Shown here piece by piece: positions 1-8,629 of a stretch of DNA of 64,000 bases. The notes under the pieces were generated by a model. That model had not been told where the DNA came from, ran no database searches, and was given only the letters and a program-made list of their open reading frames with translations. How positions within the stretch are numbered: the stretch's first letter is position 1; the number at the start of each line of letters is the position of its first letter. The translations under genes were made by a program, and so were the position numbers. Origin of the DNA: Albirhodobacter sp042466415 (GTDB lineage: Bacteria > Pseudomonadota > Alphaproteobacteria > Rhodobacterales > Rhodobacteraceae); contig NZ_JAXHCH010000002.1 in the NCBI RefSeq assembly GCF_042466415.1, forward strand, positions 124,001-188,000. The letters are read 5' to 3'.

Positions 1-563
1 AGAGGCTCGTGCCTTTGGGGGTGGAGCTCGTGCAATTGCGGGCGAAGGGTCTCAGCCGCGCTGCATTGCGCGCGGAGGCGCTGCGGGCGCAGGCGTGTTG
101 CGCGGCGCATGGGGCGCAGCTGGTGCTCAACGATGATTGGGAACTGGCGCTGGAATTGGGCATCGACTTCGTCCATCTGGGGCAAGAGGATCTGGCGGGT
201 GCGGATATCGATGCGTTGCGGCGCGCGGGGGTGCGGTTTGGCCTTTCCACGCATGATGAGGCGGAACTCGCGCGCGCGATGAGCTTCGAGCCCGCCTATA
301 TCGCGCTTGGCCCGATCTATCCGACCTTGCTCAAACAGATGCCTTGGGCGCCCCAAGGGCTTGATCGGATCACCGATTGGAAGGCGCGGATCGGGTCCAC
401 GCCTCTGGTCGCTATTGGCGGGCTTACGCCTGAGCGGGCGGCGGGGGTTTGGGGCGCTGGCGCGCAAAGCTGCGCCGTGGTCACCGATATCGTACAGGCG
501 CAAAGTCCCGAAGCACGGTGCAAGACATGGCTCGATACCGCCGCGCAGGAGCCTGCGCGATGA
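1..563 (+). CDS. thiE: Thiamine phosphate synthase ThiE (5' end outside window)
   Basis: ThiE joins hydroxymethylpyrimidine diphosphate to the thiazole phosphate to give thiamine phosphate in the cytoplasm. The frame is open from the first bases of the window. The visible protein begins at the QLRAKGLS substrate-binding strand, so about 20 N-terminal residues lie upstream and the GTG at 9 is probably not the true start. Family motifs in order are QLRAKG, NDDWELA, VHLGQEDL, YIALGPIYPT and VAIGG near the C-terminus, all in the usual TIM-barrel order. The stop overlaps the thiF start as ATGA, so it is the first visible gene of a thiE-thiF-thiD operon. Family assignment is firm; only the start is unknown. 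Confidence 0.9.
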   Translation, partial: RLVPLGVELVQLRAKGLSRAALRAEALRAQACCAAHGAQLVLNDDWELALELGIDFVHLGQEDLAGADIDALRRAGVRFGLSTHDEAELARAMSFEPAYIALGPIYPTLLKQMPWAPQGLDRITDWKARIGSTPLVAIGGLTPERAAGVWGAGAQSCAVVTDIVQAQSPEARCKTWLDTAAQEPAR

Positions 564-1573
564 GCCGCTACGCGCGCCAGATCAGCCTGCCCGAAATCGG
601 CGTCTCGGGGCAGGAGCGCCTCGCGCGCGCGCGTGTTCTGGTCATCGGGGCGGGGGGGCTCGCGGCGGGTCTCCTGCCCGCGCTGATCGGGGCGGGGGTC
701 GGGGCGGTAGAGGTGATGGATCACGACGAGGTGGAACTCTCCAACCTGCACCGACAAACTCTGTTTCGTGCGGAGGATATCGGGCAGCCCAAGGCGCTTT
801 GTGCCGTGAAAAATCTGCGCGGCTTGAATGAGGAATGCCGCCTGACGGCGCATGTTGCGCGGATGGATCCTGCCCGTGCGCGGCAGATGATCGAAGCACC
901 CCGCGCGCGATTTGATGTCGTGATCGACGCTGCCGATAGTGCCGCGCTGACCTATGCGGTATCAGATGTCTGCGCGCGCGCGGGTGTTCCCCTGATCAGC
1001 GCTTCGGTTCTCGGGCGGCAGGGGATGGTCGGCGGTTTTTGCGGCGCGCCCATGAGTGCCGCGCCCGATTACCGCTCGGTGTTTCCTGATCTTCCCATGC
1101 GCATGCAAACTTGCGCGCAGGCGGGGGTGATGGGGCCTGCGGTCGTCGTGATGGGGGCGTTGCAGGCGCAGATGACGCTCTCGGTGTTGCTCGACCACAC
1201 GCCCAGCCCGTTGGGACAGATGATGTCGGTGGATCTTGCAACATGGCGTGTTTCATCATTTCGCTTTGACGGGGACGGGGACGGGGGCGGTGCGCTGGGC
1301 GGAGGCGGGCAAGCCGCTGATGCGCCCGAAATCATCGCGCTGTCCGAGATTACCCCCGAGGATATCGTGATTGAGCTTCGAGGGCAGCAAGAAGCGCCCG
1401 CCCCCGCGCATCCGGCCGCAATGCGGATCTTGCCCGACGATCTCGCGCAGTTCACTCCGTCGCATAAAGGCCGCATTGTGCTTATCTGCGCGAGCGGGTT
1501 GCGCGCGTGGCACGGGGCGCGTGCGCTTCAGTCGCGGTTTGACAATACCACAGCGATCGTCGCTGCCGGATGA
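560..1573 (+). CDS. thiF: ThiF/MoeB-type sulfur-carrier adenylyltransferase with C-terminal rhodanese-like tail
   Basis: A ThiF/MoeB/HesA E1-like enzyme that would adenylate the ThiS sulfur carrier for thiazole synthesis. The start at 560 is chosen because it overlaps the thiE stop (ATGA) and puts the canonical MSRYARQ at the N-terminus. Seen: nucleotide loop GAGGLAAG near residue 32, the acidic/arginine motif DHDEVELSNLHRQTLF near residues 55-70, and the CAQAGVMGP segment carrying the family cysteine near residue 180. The usual CxxC zinc pair just before the FPD motif is missing here (PDYRSVFPD). After a Gly/Asp-rich linker near residue 240, the last 70 residues resemble a degenerate rhodanese domain with a cysteine in LICASGLRAW. 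The context with thiE and thiD supports thiamine synthesis over molybdopterin synthesis. Confidence 0.85.
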   Translation: MSRYARQISLPEIGVSGQERLARARVLVIGAGGLAAGLLPALIGAGVGAVEVMDHDEVELSNLHRQTLFRAEDIGQPKALCAVKNLRGLNEECRLTAHVARMDPARARQMIEAPRARFDVVIDAADSAALTYAVSDVCARAGVPLISASVLGRQGMVGGFCGAPMSAAPDYRSVFPDLPMRMQTCAQAGVMGPAVVVMGALQAQMTLSVLLDHTPSPLGQMMSVDLATWRVSSFRFDGDGDGGGALGGGGQAADAPEIIALSEITPEDIVIELRGQQEAPAPAHPAAMRILPDDLAQFTPSHKGRIVLICASGLRAWHGARALQSRFDNTTAIVAAG

Positions 1574-2355
1574 GCATTTCCGTCGCGCCTGTTTTGCTGA
1601 TCGGCGGATTGGATAGCAGCGGCGGCGCGGGGCTAATCCGAGATGCGGCGGCGGTGAGTGCTATGGGCGGCCAAGCACGCTTTGTCGCGACAGCACTCAC
1701 CGCACAAAGCGATTCCGGCGTCGGGTGGGTCGCGCAGACAGCGCCGGAGGGGGTGAGGGCGCAATTTTGCGCCGCAACCCAAGGCGCCGCGATCGGTGCG
1801 ATCAAGATCGGGATGTTGGGGGATGCGCAGGGCGTGAGCGGTGTCGCACAGGCAGTGCGCAACCTGCCCGATCCGCCGCGCGTGCTTGATCCGGTGATCC
1901 GCGCGAGTTCGGGGGGCATGTTGCTCTCGCCGGCGGGGCTGCGCGCTCTTAAAAACGATCTTTTGCCGCAACTGGATCTGATAACGCCCAACCTTCACGA
2001 GCTTGCGGCCCTTGGGGATCTTTACGGCCTTTCGACGCAGGACCCGGCTGCGATTGCCCGCGCACTGATGGCGAACGGGCCCGGGGCAGTCTTGGCGAAA
2101 GGGGGGCACGGGGAAGCCGTGGACGGGATGATCTGCGACGTCTTATATCTGCGCGACGGCGGCGTGATCCGCTTTCCCACGCGCCGCTTTGCCTTCGAGA
2201 TGCGCGGCACGGGATGCTTCCTCGCGAGCGCGATTGCGGCTTCCTTGGCGCGCAGGATGGGTGCGGATGGTGATCCCGCGCATGCGATTGTTACGGCAAT
2301 TTCCGAGGCGAAGGCCGCGCTGACACTGGAATTCGAGAGACGGGCCGCCAAATGA
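1570..2355 (+). CDS. thiD: Hydroxymethylpyrimidine/phosphomethylpyrimidine kinase
   Basis: ThiD phosphorylates HMP and then HMP phosphate to supply ThiE with the pyrimidine diphosphate. The 261-aa length is normal. Visible ribokinase-fold motifs: GGLDSSGGAGLIRDAAAVSA at the N-terminus, DPVIRASSGG near residue 100, ITPNLHELAAL near residue 138, LAKGGHG near residue 177, and the anion-hole/catalytic GTGCFLASAIAA near residue 215. The start overlaps the thiF stop by 4 bases, which makes it the last gene of the thi operon. Some core residues differ from the enterobacterial form (ASSGG rather than ATSG), but the fold and order are clear. Confidence 0.9.
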   Translation: MSISVAPVLLIGGLDSSGGAGLIRDAAAVSAMGGQARFVATALTAQSDSGVGWVAQTAPEGVRAQFCAATQGAAIGAIKIGMLGDAQGVSGVAQAVRNLPDPPRVLDPVIRASSGGMLLSPAGLRALKNDLLPQLDLITPNLHELAALGDLYGLSTQDPAAIARALMANGPGAVLAKGGHGEAVDGMICDVLYLRDGGVIRFPTRRFAFEMRGTGCFLASAIAASLARRMGADGDPAHAIVTAISEAKAALTLEFERRAAK

Positions 2356-2477
2356 CGCAAGGCGCGGTTTGAAGGCGCCCAAGGATATTTTATCGATATT
2401 TATCCAATAGATTACAATTTATCACTATTCCCCCCATCTCACCCACTTGCGATCTGGGCTTTTGCCGCGAATAGTAA

Positions 2478-2488
2478 CTGTATACAAG
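2478..2488. promoter_or_regulatory. Candidate GntR (FCD) operator
   Basis: The sequence CTGTATACAAG has the GTA-TAC core with flanking pyrimidine/purine that is typical of FadR-subfamily GntR operators. It lies 44 bases before the start of the GntR gene at 2532. Autoregulation is inferred from its position and core only. Confidence 0.35.
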
Positions 2489-2531
2489 AAACTTGCAGTT
2501 GTTCAGTTAACCGTCGGGCGCAGGTAGATTT

Positions 2532-3188
2532 ATGGAACAAAGACGTGCGGATAAAATCGCGGAGCAGCTTGAGGAGTTGATCTTCAACGGCACCTTCGCG
2601 GACGGTGACCGCCTCGACGAGGTAAGCTTGGCTGAGCAATTCGGCGTCTCGCGCACCCCCCTGCGCGAGGCGTTGCACCGCTTGGCGCTCTCGGGCTTGG
2701 CGGAACTTGTTCCCCGTCGCGGGGCCTTCGTGCGTCAGCCGGGGCCAGTCGATTTGATGGAGATGTTTGAAGTCATGGCTGAACTGGAGGCGGTCTGCGG
2801 GCGGCTCGCGGCCAAACGTATCTCGGAGGAGGCATTGGCGGAGCTGCGGTCTGCCAATCACCGATGCCAAGAGGCCGTTGCGATGCAAAATGTCGACGGC
2901 TATTATTCGGAAAACGAACAGTTCCACCAAATTATCTACCGACAGTCCGGAAATGGTTTTCTCGAGCAAGAGGCGGCGAAACTTCACAAGCGCCTCAAGC
3001 CTTTCCGGCGCCAGCAACTCCGTCTGCGTGGGCGCATGACGCAATCTATGGCCGAGCACGAAAAGATTGTATCGGCATTGGAGGCGGGCGATCCGGAAGC
3101 GGCGGCGAAGGCGCTGCGTGATCATGTGGCGGTGCAAGGCGAGAAATTTCATGCCTTGATGGCGAGTTTAAAGCGCGCGGGGCAGTAA
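2532..3188 (+). CDS. GntR family regulator, FCD (FadR-C-like) type
   Basis: A one-component transcription factor of 218 aa. The winged helix occupies about residues 1-75, with the recognition segment VSRTPLREALHRLALSGL and the wing RRGAFVRQPG. Residues 85-210 form the all-helical FCD ligand domain, which normally binds a sugar acid or other carboxylate near conserved Asp/His residues; NEQFHQII and MAEHEKIVSALEAGD are visible. It is followed after 19 bases by an aldose epimerase gene, so it probably answers to a sugar or sugar acid. Ligand and regulon cannot be read from sequence. Confidence 0.85.
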   Translation: MEQRRADKIAEQLEELIFNGTFADGDRLDEVSLAEQFGVSRTPLREALHRLALSGLAELVPRRGAFVRQPGPVDLMEMFEVMAELEAVCGRLAAKRISEEALAELRSANHRCQEAVAMQNVDGYYSENEQFHQIIYRQSGNGFLEQEAAKLHKRLKPFRRQQLRLRGRMTQSMAEHEKIVSALEAGDPEAAAKALRDHVAVQGEKFHALMASLKRAGQ

Positions 3189-3207
3189 GCTTCGCAAGGA
3201 GATCACG

Positions 3208-4254
3208 ATGTTAGCTAGCGACCCGGCCGCACAATCGCGGTTGCCCCGGCCTGAAATTGCACAGGTGCGCCCGATCGGCCATCTGCCGTGCGGGACGGAG
3301 GTGCACGCGATCTCGTTGGTGTCAGGCCGTTTCGCCGCGCAGATTATGACATACGGCGGCACGTTGCAGGGCTTTTGGGTTGGCGCGCAGAATATTGTTT
3401 TGGGCTATGCCACGCTTGATGCCTATCTCGGTGATCAGACGGCCTATCTGGGCGCGACGATCGGGCGTCTGGGCAATCGCATCCGCGACGGGCGGTTCAC
3501 GCTTCATGGCGTCGCCTATCAGATTGGTGTGCCCCAAGATCAAGGCTTGCACGGCGGGCCGCAAGGCTTCGACAAGCGGATTTGGTCGATTTCACAGGTG
3601 ACCGAGACGGCTGTGACGCTCTCGTTGGTGAGTGCAGACGGCGATCAAGGGTTCCCGGCACGCGTCGCGGCGGAGGTGACTTACGCGCTCACGGCGGAGG
3701 GTCTGGAAATGACCCACCGCGCCGTGAGCGACGCGCCGACACCGGTCTCGATGACAAACCATGCCTATCTTAATCTCGGCGGTGCCGTTGCCGATCATGT
3801 CTTGCAGCTTAACGCGGCGCAATATCTCTTGCCCGATGCGCAGGGTATCCCCGTCGGTGCGCCGCGCCCTGTCGAAGGGACGGCCTTTGATTTCCGCACC
3901 CCAAAGCGGATCGGCGAAGTATTGGACGGCGTTGACCCGCAGATCGAGGCCCGCGGGGGCTTTGATCATGCTTTGTGTCTCGACGGCGAAGGGATGCGCG
4001 AAGTTGGCGGTTTGAGCCTGCCTGGTGGGGTGTCGCTCACGCTGTGGACGGATCAGCCGGTCACAATGTTCTACACGGGCAACGGGCTGGGCGCAGGGAC
4101 CTCGAAAGCGGAGGCGCCCTTGCGCGCGCGCGCGGGGCTTTGCCTCGAGCCGCAGGCCTATGTCGATGCGATAAACCGGCCCGATTTTCCCTTTAATCTG
4201 ACGACGCCTGACCATCCGCACCTGAGCCGCATCGCGTGGCACTTCGGGCATTAA
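3208..4254 (+). CDS. galM: Aldose 1-epimerase (galactose mutarotase family)
   Basis: Interconverts alpha and beta anomers of aldoses in the cytoplasm. The 348-aa length is normal for the family. An AAGGAG ribosome site six bases before the ATG sets the start. Catalytic features: LHGGPQGFDKR near residue 113 (first active-site His), MTNHAYLNLGG near residue 185 (second His), FDHAL near residue 252 (substrate Asp region) and CLEPQAYVDAIN near residue 313 (general-base Glu). It probably shares a transcript with the upstream GntR gene. The true substrate may be another sugar, since the name covers a broad family. Confidence 0.9.
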   Translation: MLASDPAAQSRLPRPEIAQVRPIGHLPCGTEVHAISLVSGRFAAQIMTYGGTLQGFWVGAQNIVLGYATLDAYLGDQTAYLGATIGRLGNRIRDGRFTLHGVAYQIGVPQDQGLHGGPQGFDKRIWSISQVTETAVTLSLVSADGDQGFPARVAAEVTYALTAEGLEMTHRAVSDAPTPVSMTNHAYLNLGGAVADHVLQLNAAQYLLPDAQGIPVGAPRPVEGTAFDFRTPKRIGEVLDGVDPQIEARGGFDHALCLDGEGMREVGGLSLPGGVSLTLWTDQPVTMFYTGNGLGAGTSKAEAPLRARAGLCLEPQAYVDAINRPDFPFNLTTPDHPHLSRIAWHFGH

Positions 4255-4397
4255 CGGCCTGCGCCTTCACATCGCCGTGTGTTTCGTGTAGTGGCTTGGT
4301 GTCGCCGCTGCGCCTGTGTCATTCGTAACCAGCCGAGCAGTGGCCCCGAATGACACCCCTAGACAGGCCGGCCAAGCTGTCGGCAAGCGGAGATCCC

Positions 4398-5888
4398 ATG
4401 TTTTCTCTTGATGCTTACCGCGCCGAATGGTTCGGCAATATCCGTGCAGATTTGCTCTCGGGACTGGTTGTGGCGCTTGCGCTCATCCCCGAGGCCATCG
4501 CGTTTTCAATCATCGCGGGGGTCGATCCGAAGGTCGGTCTCTACGCGTCCTTCTCGATTGCGGTGCTGACCGCAATCTTCGGGGGGCGTCCGGGTATGAT
4601 CTCCGCCGCGACGGCCGCGACGGCTGTCTTAATGGTGACGTTGGTGAAAGATCACGGACTGCAATATTTGCTCGCGGCGACAGTGTTTGCGGGTGTCTTG
4701 CAAATGCTGATGGGGGTCGCGAAGCTCGGATTTGTGATGCGCTACGTGTCTCGGTCGGTGATGACCGGCTTTGTGAATGCGTTGGCAATATTAATTTTTC
4801 TCGCGCAGATACCCGAGATTGATCCGGCCAAAGTACCGTTTCTGACCTTCCCCATGGTCGCGGGCGGGCTGGCGATCATCTACCTGTTCCCGCGCCTTAC
4901 CAAGGCGATCCCGTCGCCGCTGGTGACGATTGTGGTGCTCACGGGCCTGTCGCTGTTGCTGAACCTCGATGTGCGCACGGTTTCGGATATGGGCGCGCTG
5001 CCAGATACGCTTCCGGTGTTCTTGTTGCCGGATGTGCCTTTCACCTTCGAGACGCTGCAGATCATCTTCCCGTATTCCTTGGCCGTGGCGGTCGTGGGGC
5101 TTTTGGAAAGCTTGATGACGCAAACGCTTGTCGATGATCTGACCGATACAACGACGAACCGTAATCAAGAATGCATCGGCCAAGGCATCGCCAATTTCTG
5201 CACAGGATTTATCGGCGGCATGGCAGGGTGCGCGATGATCGGGCAATCGATGATCAACGTAAAATCGGGTGGCCGCGGCCGTCTCTCTGCCTTCTTCGCG
5301 GGGGTGATGTTGCTGATCTTCTGCGTTGTTTTGGGCGATTGGGTCGGGCTGATCCCAATGGCGGCGCTGGTCGCGATCATGATTATGGTATCCATCGGCA
5401 CGTTCTCGTGGTCGTCGCTCAAGGATCTGCGGACGCATCCGCGTTCGTCCTCGGTGGTAATGCTGGCCACGGTCGGGTTTGTGGTGGTGACACATAACCT
5501 CGCGATCGGCGTGCTGGTTGGCGTCTTGCTCTCGGGGATCTTCTTCGCCGCGAAAATCGCACAGCTCTTTGCCGTGCGCTCCGAACTCTCCGCCGACGGG
5601 CGTTCGCGCACCTATATTGTTGAGGGGCAATTGTTCTTCGGCTCGTCCGAGCAGTTCATGAAATCCTTTGATTTCCGCGAGGCCCTTGATCGGGTCGTGA
5701 TCGACGTCAGCCGCGCGCATATCTGGGATATTTCGTCCGTAGCGGCGCTGGATATGGCGGTTCTGAAGTTCCGCCGGGACGGGGCCGAGGTTGAAATCAA
5801 GGGGATGAACGAGGCATCGGAGACGATCGTCGATAAGTTGGCGATCCACGATAAGCCCGGCGCGCTCGATCAACTGAACAGCCACTGA
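4398..5888 (+). CDS. SulP (SLC26) family anion transporter with STAS domain
   Basis: An inner-membrane anion transporter of about 496 aa. The start at 4398 is preferred over an in-frame ATG at 4350 because only 4398 has a GCGGAG ribosome site at proper spacing. The N-terminus (residues 1-390) is a string of hydrophobic helices with the SulP signatures LVVALALIPEAIAFSIIAG and DPKVGLYASF. The C-terminal STAS domain (about 400-496) contains the phosphoacceptor-like segment DVSRAHIWDISSVAALDMAV. Substrate could be sulfate, bicarbonate or another anion. It is followed after 10 bases by a universal stress protein gene, a pairing often seen in Rhodobacterales. Confidence 0.9.
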   Translation: MFSLDAYRAEWFGNIRADLLSGLVVALALIPEAIAFSIIAGVDPKVGLYASFSIAVLTAIFGGRPGMISAATAATAVLMVTLVKDHGLQYLLAATVFAGVLQMLMGVAKLGFVMRYVSRSVMTGFVNALAILIFLAQIPEIDPAKVPFLTFPMVAGGLAIIYLFPRLTKAIPSPLVTIVVLTGLSLLLNLDVRTVSDMGALPDTLPVFLLPDVPFTFETLQIIFPYSLAVAVVGLLESLMTQTLVDDLTDTTTNRNQECIGQGIANFCTGFIGGMAGCAMIGQSMINVKSGGRGRLSAFFAGVMLLIFCVVLGDWVGLIPMAALVAIMIMVSIGTFSWSSLKDLRTHPRSSSVVMLATVGFVVVTHNLAIGVLVGVLLSGIFFAAKIAQLFAVRSELSADGRSRTYIVEGQLFFGSSEQFMKSFDFREALDRVVIDVSRAHIWDISSVAALDMAVLKFRRDGAEVEIKGMNEASETIVDKLAIHDKPGALDQLNSH

Positions 5889-5898
5889 GGAGATGGGT

Positions 5899-6756
5899 AT
5901 GTCCAAAATCATCGCTTTCATCGATGGATCTGTTTATTCGAAATCTGTGTGCGAGCACGCCGCATGGATCGCGCAGCGCAGTCAATTAAGCGTCGGCTTG
6001 CTGCATGTCTTGGGCCCGCGCGAGGCGTCCGAGGGGGCGGATCTTTCGGGCGCGATCAGCCTTGGCGCGCGTTCGGCGCTGATGGAGCAACTCGCTTCCT
6101 TGGATGCGGAGCGTTCCAAGTTGATGGGGCAGCGCGGGCGCGCGATTTTGGAGGATGCGTCGGCAATTTTGCGCGAGGCGGGTCTGACCGATGTTTCGAC
6201 ACAGCTGCGCCACGGCGATTTCGCCCAAACCGTCACCGAGCAAGAGGCTGACGCGGCGATGGTGTTGATCGGTAAACGTGGTGAAGGCAGCACGATGGAG
6301 GCGGAATACTCGCGGATCGGTCTGCATCTGGAGCGTATCTTGCGCGCGGCGACCAAGCCTGTCCTGATTGCGTCGCGGGCGTTCAAACCGATCACGAAAG
6401 TGCTTGTTGCATGGGATGGTCACGCGTCGATCACCCGCGCGGTTGAGATCATGTCTCAGGATCCCCTGTTCGCAGGGCTTGACGTGCGACTGGTGTCGGT
6501 TGGCGCGCCCACTGAGGCGGGCGCACGCTCCTTGGACAGTGCACGCGCGCGCTTGGCAGCGGTAGGTATGAGCGTCGAGGCCAAAACAGTTGAGGGCGAA
6601 CCCGCGCAGGTGATTTCTGCGATGGCAGAGTCGGAGGGCTTTGGCATGGTCGTGATGGGCAGTTACGGCCATTCGCGTCTGCGGTCGCTCGTGTTGGGGT
6701 CGACCGCAACCGACCTGATCGCGCGGTGCAAAGTGCCTTTATTTGTCGTGCGATAA
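5899..6756 (+). CDS. Tandem universal stress protein (UspA family)
   Basis: A soluble protein of 285 aa with two Usp domains in tandem (about residues 1-145 and 150-285). The GAGGAG ribosome site lies six bases before the ATG at 5899, so the in-frame ATG at 5893 is unlikely. The second domain ends with the nucleotide-binding signature VVMGSYGHSRLRSLVLGSTA, a close match to the ATP-binding GxxGHSRxRxxxxGS pattern. The first has MVLIGKRGEGS in the same place and is more divergent. The close link to the SulP gene suggests a role in responding to the transporter's anion or to stress; that is inference. Confidence 0.88.
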   Translation: MSKIIAFIDGSVYSKSVCEHAAWIAQRSQLSVGLLHVLGPREASEGADLSGAISLGARSALMEQLASLDAERSKLMGQRGRAILEDASAILREAGLTDVSTQLRHGDFAQTVTEQEADAAMVLIGKRGEGSTMEAEYSRIGLHLERILRAATKPVLIASRAFKPITKVLVAWDGHASITRAVEIMSQDPLFAGLDVRLVSVGAPTEAGARSLDSARARLAAVGMSVEAKTVEGEPAQVISAMAESEGFGMVVMGSYGHSRLRSLVLGSTATDLIARCKVPLFVVR

Positions 6757-6932
6757 CGCGCAGACGTCATGCAACAGGGGAACATCGGGCCGCGCGTCCG
6801 GTGTTTTTCGTTTGCGCCCTGCCTTCGGCGTTTGGCAGCGGGGCATTTTGCAGTCTGGCGTTTGTGATCGCGGAGGGCTTGCTCTCGCGCGAATGCGATG
6901 GCTAGGGTTGGTGAGTAATCAAAGGGTGATGC

Positions 6933-7814
6933 ATGGTTGAGACTTGGCAGTTGGTGCTGATCGCGTGGGGCGATAAATATCCGGTCGCGGAGATCAATCT
7001 GATCGCGCAACAGGTTCGCGCGCAGGCGGCAATTGCGCCGAGGGTCATTTTGCTCACCGATCGTGATCGGCCGGGGCTGGACGCGGATATCGCGACCACG
7101 CGCTTCCCCGACTTTTGGTTGCGGCCTGAGTTTTGCACGGGCGGCTGCCAAGCCAAGCTCGCGATGTTTGAAAAGGGCGTATTGCCTGAGGATTTGCCTG
7201 CGCTCTACATTGATCTCGATACGATGGTCATGGGCGATATGCGCGCGGTGCTGGAGGCGCTGTCTGATCCGCAGGCTGTGGCGATCTTGCAATCGGCCGT
7301 GCTGCCCTTTGGTGGCTTCGCACGCTGGCTTAAGCGTGTGACGAAAGGCAAACGCTACGCGCGGGGCAATAGTTCGATTGTCGCGTTCCATCCCGCGCAG
7401 TGCCACTATATCGCCGCCGAGTTCAAACGGCTCGAGGCGGAGCATGGCATTGCGGGCTTTAAACCATTGCGGGCGGATGAGCGGTTTATCTCATGGATCG
7501 CGCAGGATCACATGCAAGCCGTGTCGAACAAAATCGCGGTGAAGTTCCCGACCGAATTCATGTGGCCGTGGCGCTGGATGGCGTTCGGGCTGCAAGCCCT
7601 GCCTTGGGTTGCGGCGCGTAGGGCGGGCTTGCTGGCGGTGACATTCCCCGGCTTGGAGGTGAAGTTCAACGAGCTGCTCGCGCTAACCGACGGGGCGGAG
7701 GTGGTGGACCGCAAAGGCCGCCGCCTGATCTGGTCCCGCCGCGCGCTGGGCCCGCTCAAAGACCGGATTGTTGCGTATTGGGGCAGGGTCGCGGAAGACA
7801 GCGCGGCAGGGTAA
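6933..7814 (+). CDS. Glycosyltransferase-like protein (GT8-like, DxD motif)
   Basis: A cytoplasmic protein of 293 aa that I read as a predicted glycosyltransferase. A Rossmann-like N-terminus is followed by ALYIDLDTMVMGDMRAVL near residues 90-107, which has the DxD metal/nucleotide-sugar motif in the usual GT-A position. CTGGCQAKLAMF just before it is typical of glycosyltransferase-like proteins of Rhodobacterales. The C-terminal half has no motif I recognise beyond conserved-looking Trp/Arg clusters. It stands alone, with 176 bases of empty sequence before it. Acceptor and donor are unknown. Confidence 0.6.
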   Translation: MVETWQLVLIAWGDKYPVAEINLIAQQVRAQAAIAPRVILLTDRDRPGLDADIATTRFPDFWLRPEFCTGGCQAKLAMFEKGVLPEDLPALYIDLDTMVMGDMRAVLEALSDPQAVAILQSAVLPFGGFARWLKRVTKGKRYARGNSSIVAFHPAQCHYIAAEFKRLEAEHGIAGFKPLRADERFISWIAQDHMQAVSNKIAVKFPTEFMWPWRWMAFGLQALPWVAARRAGLLAVTFPGLEVKFNELLALTDGAEVVDRKGRRLIWSRRALGPLKDRIVAYWGRVAEDSAAG

Positions 7815-7920
7815 CATGAACCGCCGCGATGCCTGCCATCAAGCGGTGGTCACACATCGCGGCGCCGAGTTCTGATGTCCGGAGTGCGGGACGATTCAGG
7901 CCTTGGTTTTCACGTGTCTA

Positions 7921-8430
7921 CTAGTAAAAAGAGTACCGATAGACGTTATTCAGATAGCCCTTGTCATCAATACAAAAGTTGGTCTCACCAACGTGTTCGA
8001 AGCCCTGCGCAAGATAGAAAGCAATCGCAGGATCATTCTCTGCGTTCGTCGTCAACCAGACTGATTTCACACACGTTTCACGGCAGTGCTCGAGCGCAGC
8101 ATACAAGAGGCGTTTGCCTATCCCTTTCCCGTGGTGTCTTGGTTGGACATAAAACGTGGATATTTGCACATCCGAGCAATAACTTACGGGAGCTGGGCTC
8201 TTGGCTGACACTCGAATGAAGCCGTCAATACCTTCCTCATTCTGAGAGACCAAAATGAACTGATTGGGGGCATCGATGAGGCTTCTAATTTTATGAACGG
8301 TGAACTCTTCTAAAGCATAATCCGCTAAGAATGCGGTGACGCCTTTTTTGAGGTATGTGCCCACCCATACCTCAATAGAAATCGCCGCGATGCTTGATGC
8401 ATCTGAGTGGTTTGCCATGCGAAGTGCCAT
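7921..8430 (-). CDS. GNAT family N-acetyltransferase
   Basis: A 169-aa acetyltransferase of the Gcn5-related family. The start at 8430 (MALRMANHSDAS) is chosen because the fold begins there; the frame stays open to 8475. The acetyl-CoA pyrophosphate loop is QPRHHGKGIGKRLL near residue 100, and the C-terminal motif DPAIAFYLAQGFEHVGET carries the usual Tyr. The gene is noticeably less GC-rich than its neighbours and stands alone between two operons, so it may be a recent arrival. The substrate is unknown. Confidence 0.85.
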   Translation of the reverse strand: MALRMANHSDASSIAAISIEVWVGTYLKKGVTAFLADYALEEFTVHKIRSLIDAPNQFILVSQNEEGIDGFIRVSAKSPAPVSYCSDVQISTFYVQPRHHGKGIGKRLLYAALEHCRETCVKSVWLTTNAENDPAIAFYLAQGFEHVGETNFCIDDKGYLNNVYRYSFY

Positions 8431-8566
8431 ACCCAACGAATGACATCTTATCTGCGGCAGCGAAAGCGATTTCATATTGTAGGTGTGGGCTCAAACCAAC
8501 CCTTCGCCGCCCTGTTCGTGAACGTCGCCGCATCGCGAAGCGCGCGATCCTCGCGTCAGCAAGCGA

Positions 8567-8600
8567 GAAAAATCCGCCCGCCAGATTGCTCCGGCGGGCG
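8567..8600 (-). terminator. Rho-independent terminator after the BMP gene
   Basis: On the minus strand a GC-rich stem (CGCCCGCC paired with GGCGGGCG around an 8-base loop) is followed by a run of T. It lies about 30 bases past the stop of the gene at 8630-9712 and closes the xdh/transport operon. Confidence 0.75.
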
Positions 8601-8629
8601 TTTGTTTGCGTCACGCTAGAAGCCGCTGC

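Noticed and set aside
4791..5921. 376-codon minus-strand frame opposite the SulP gene
   Set aside because: Antisense shadow; full of His/Arg/Gln runs, no ribosome site and no recognisable domain.
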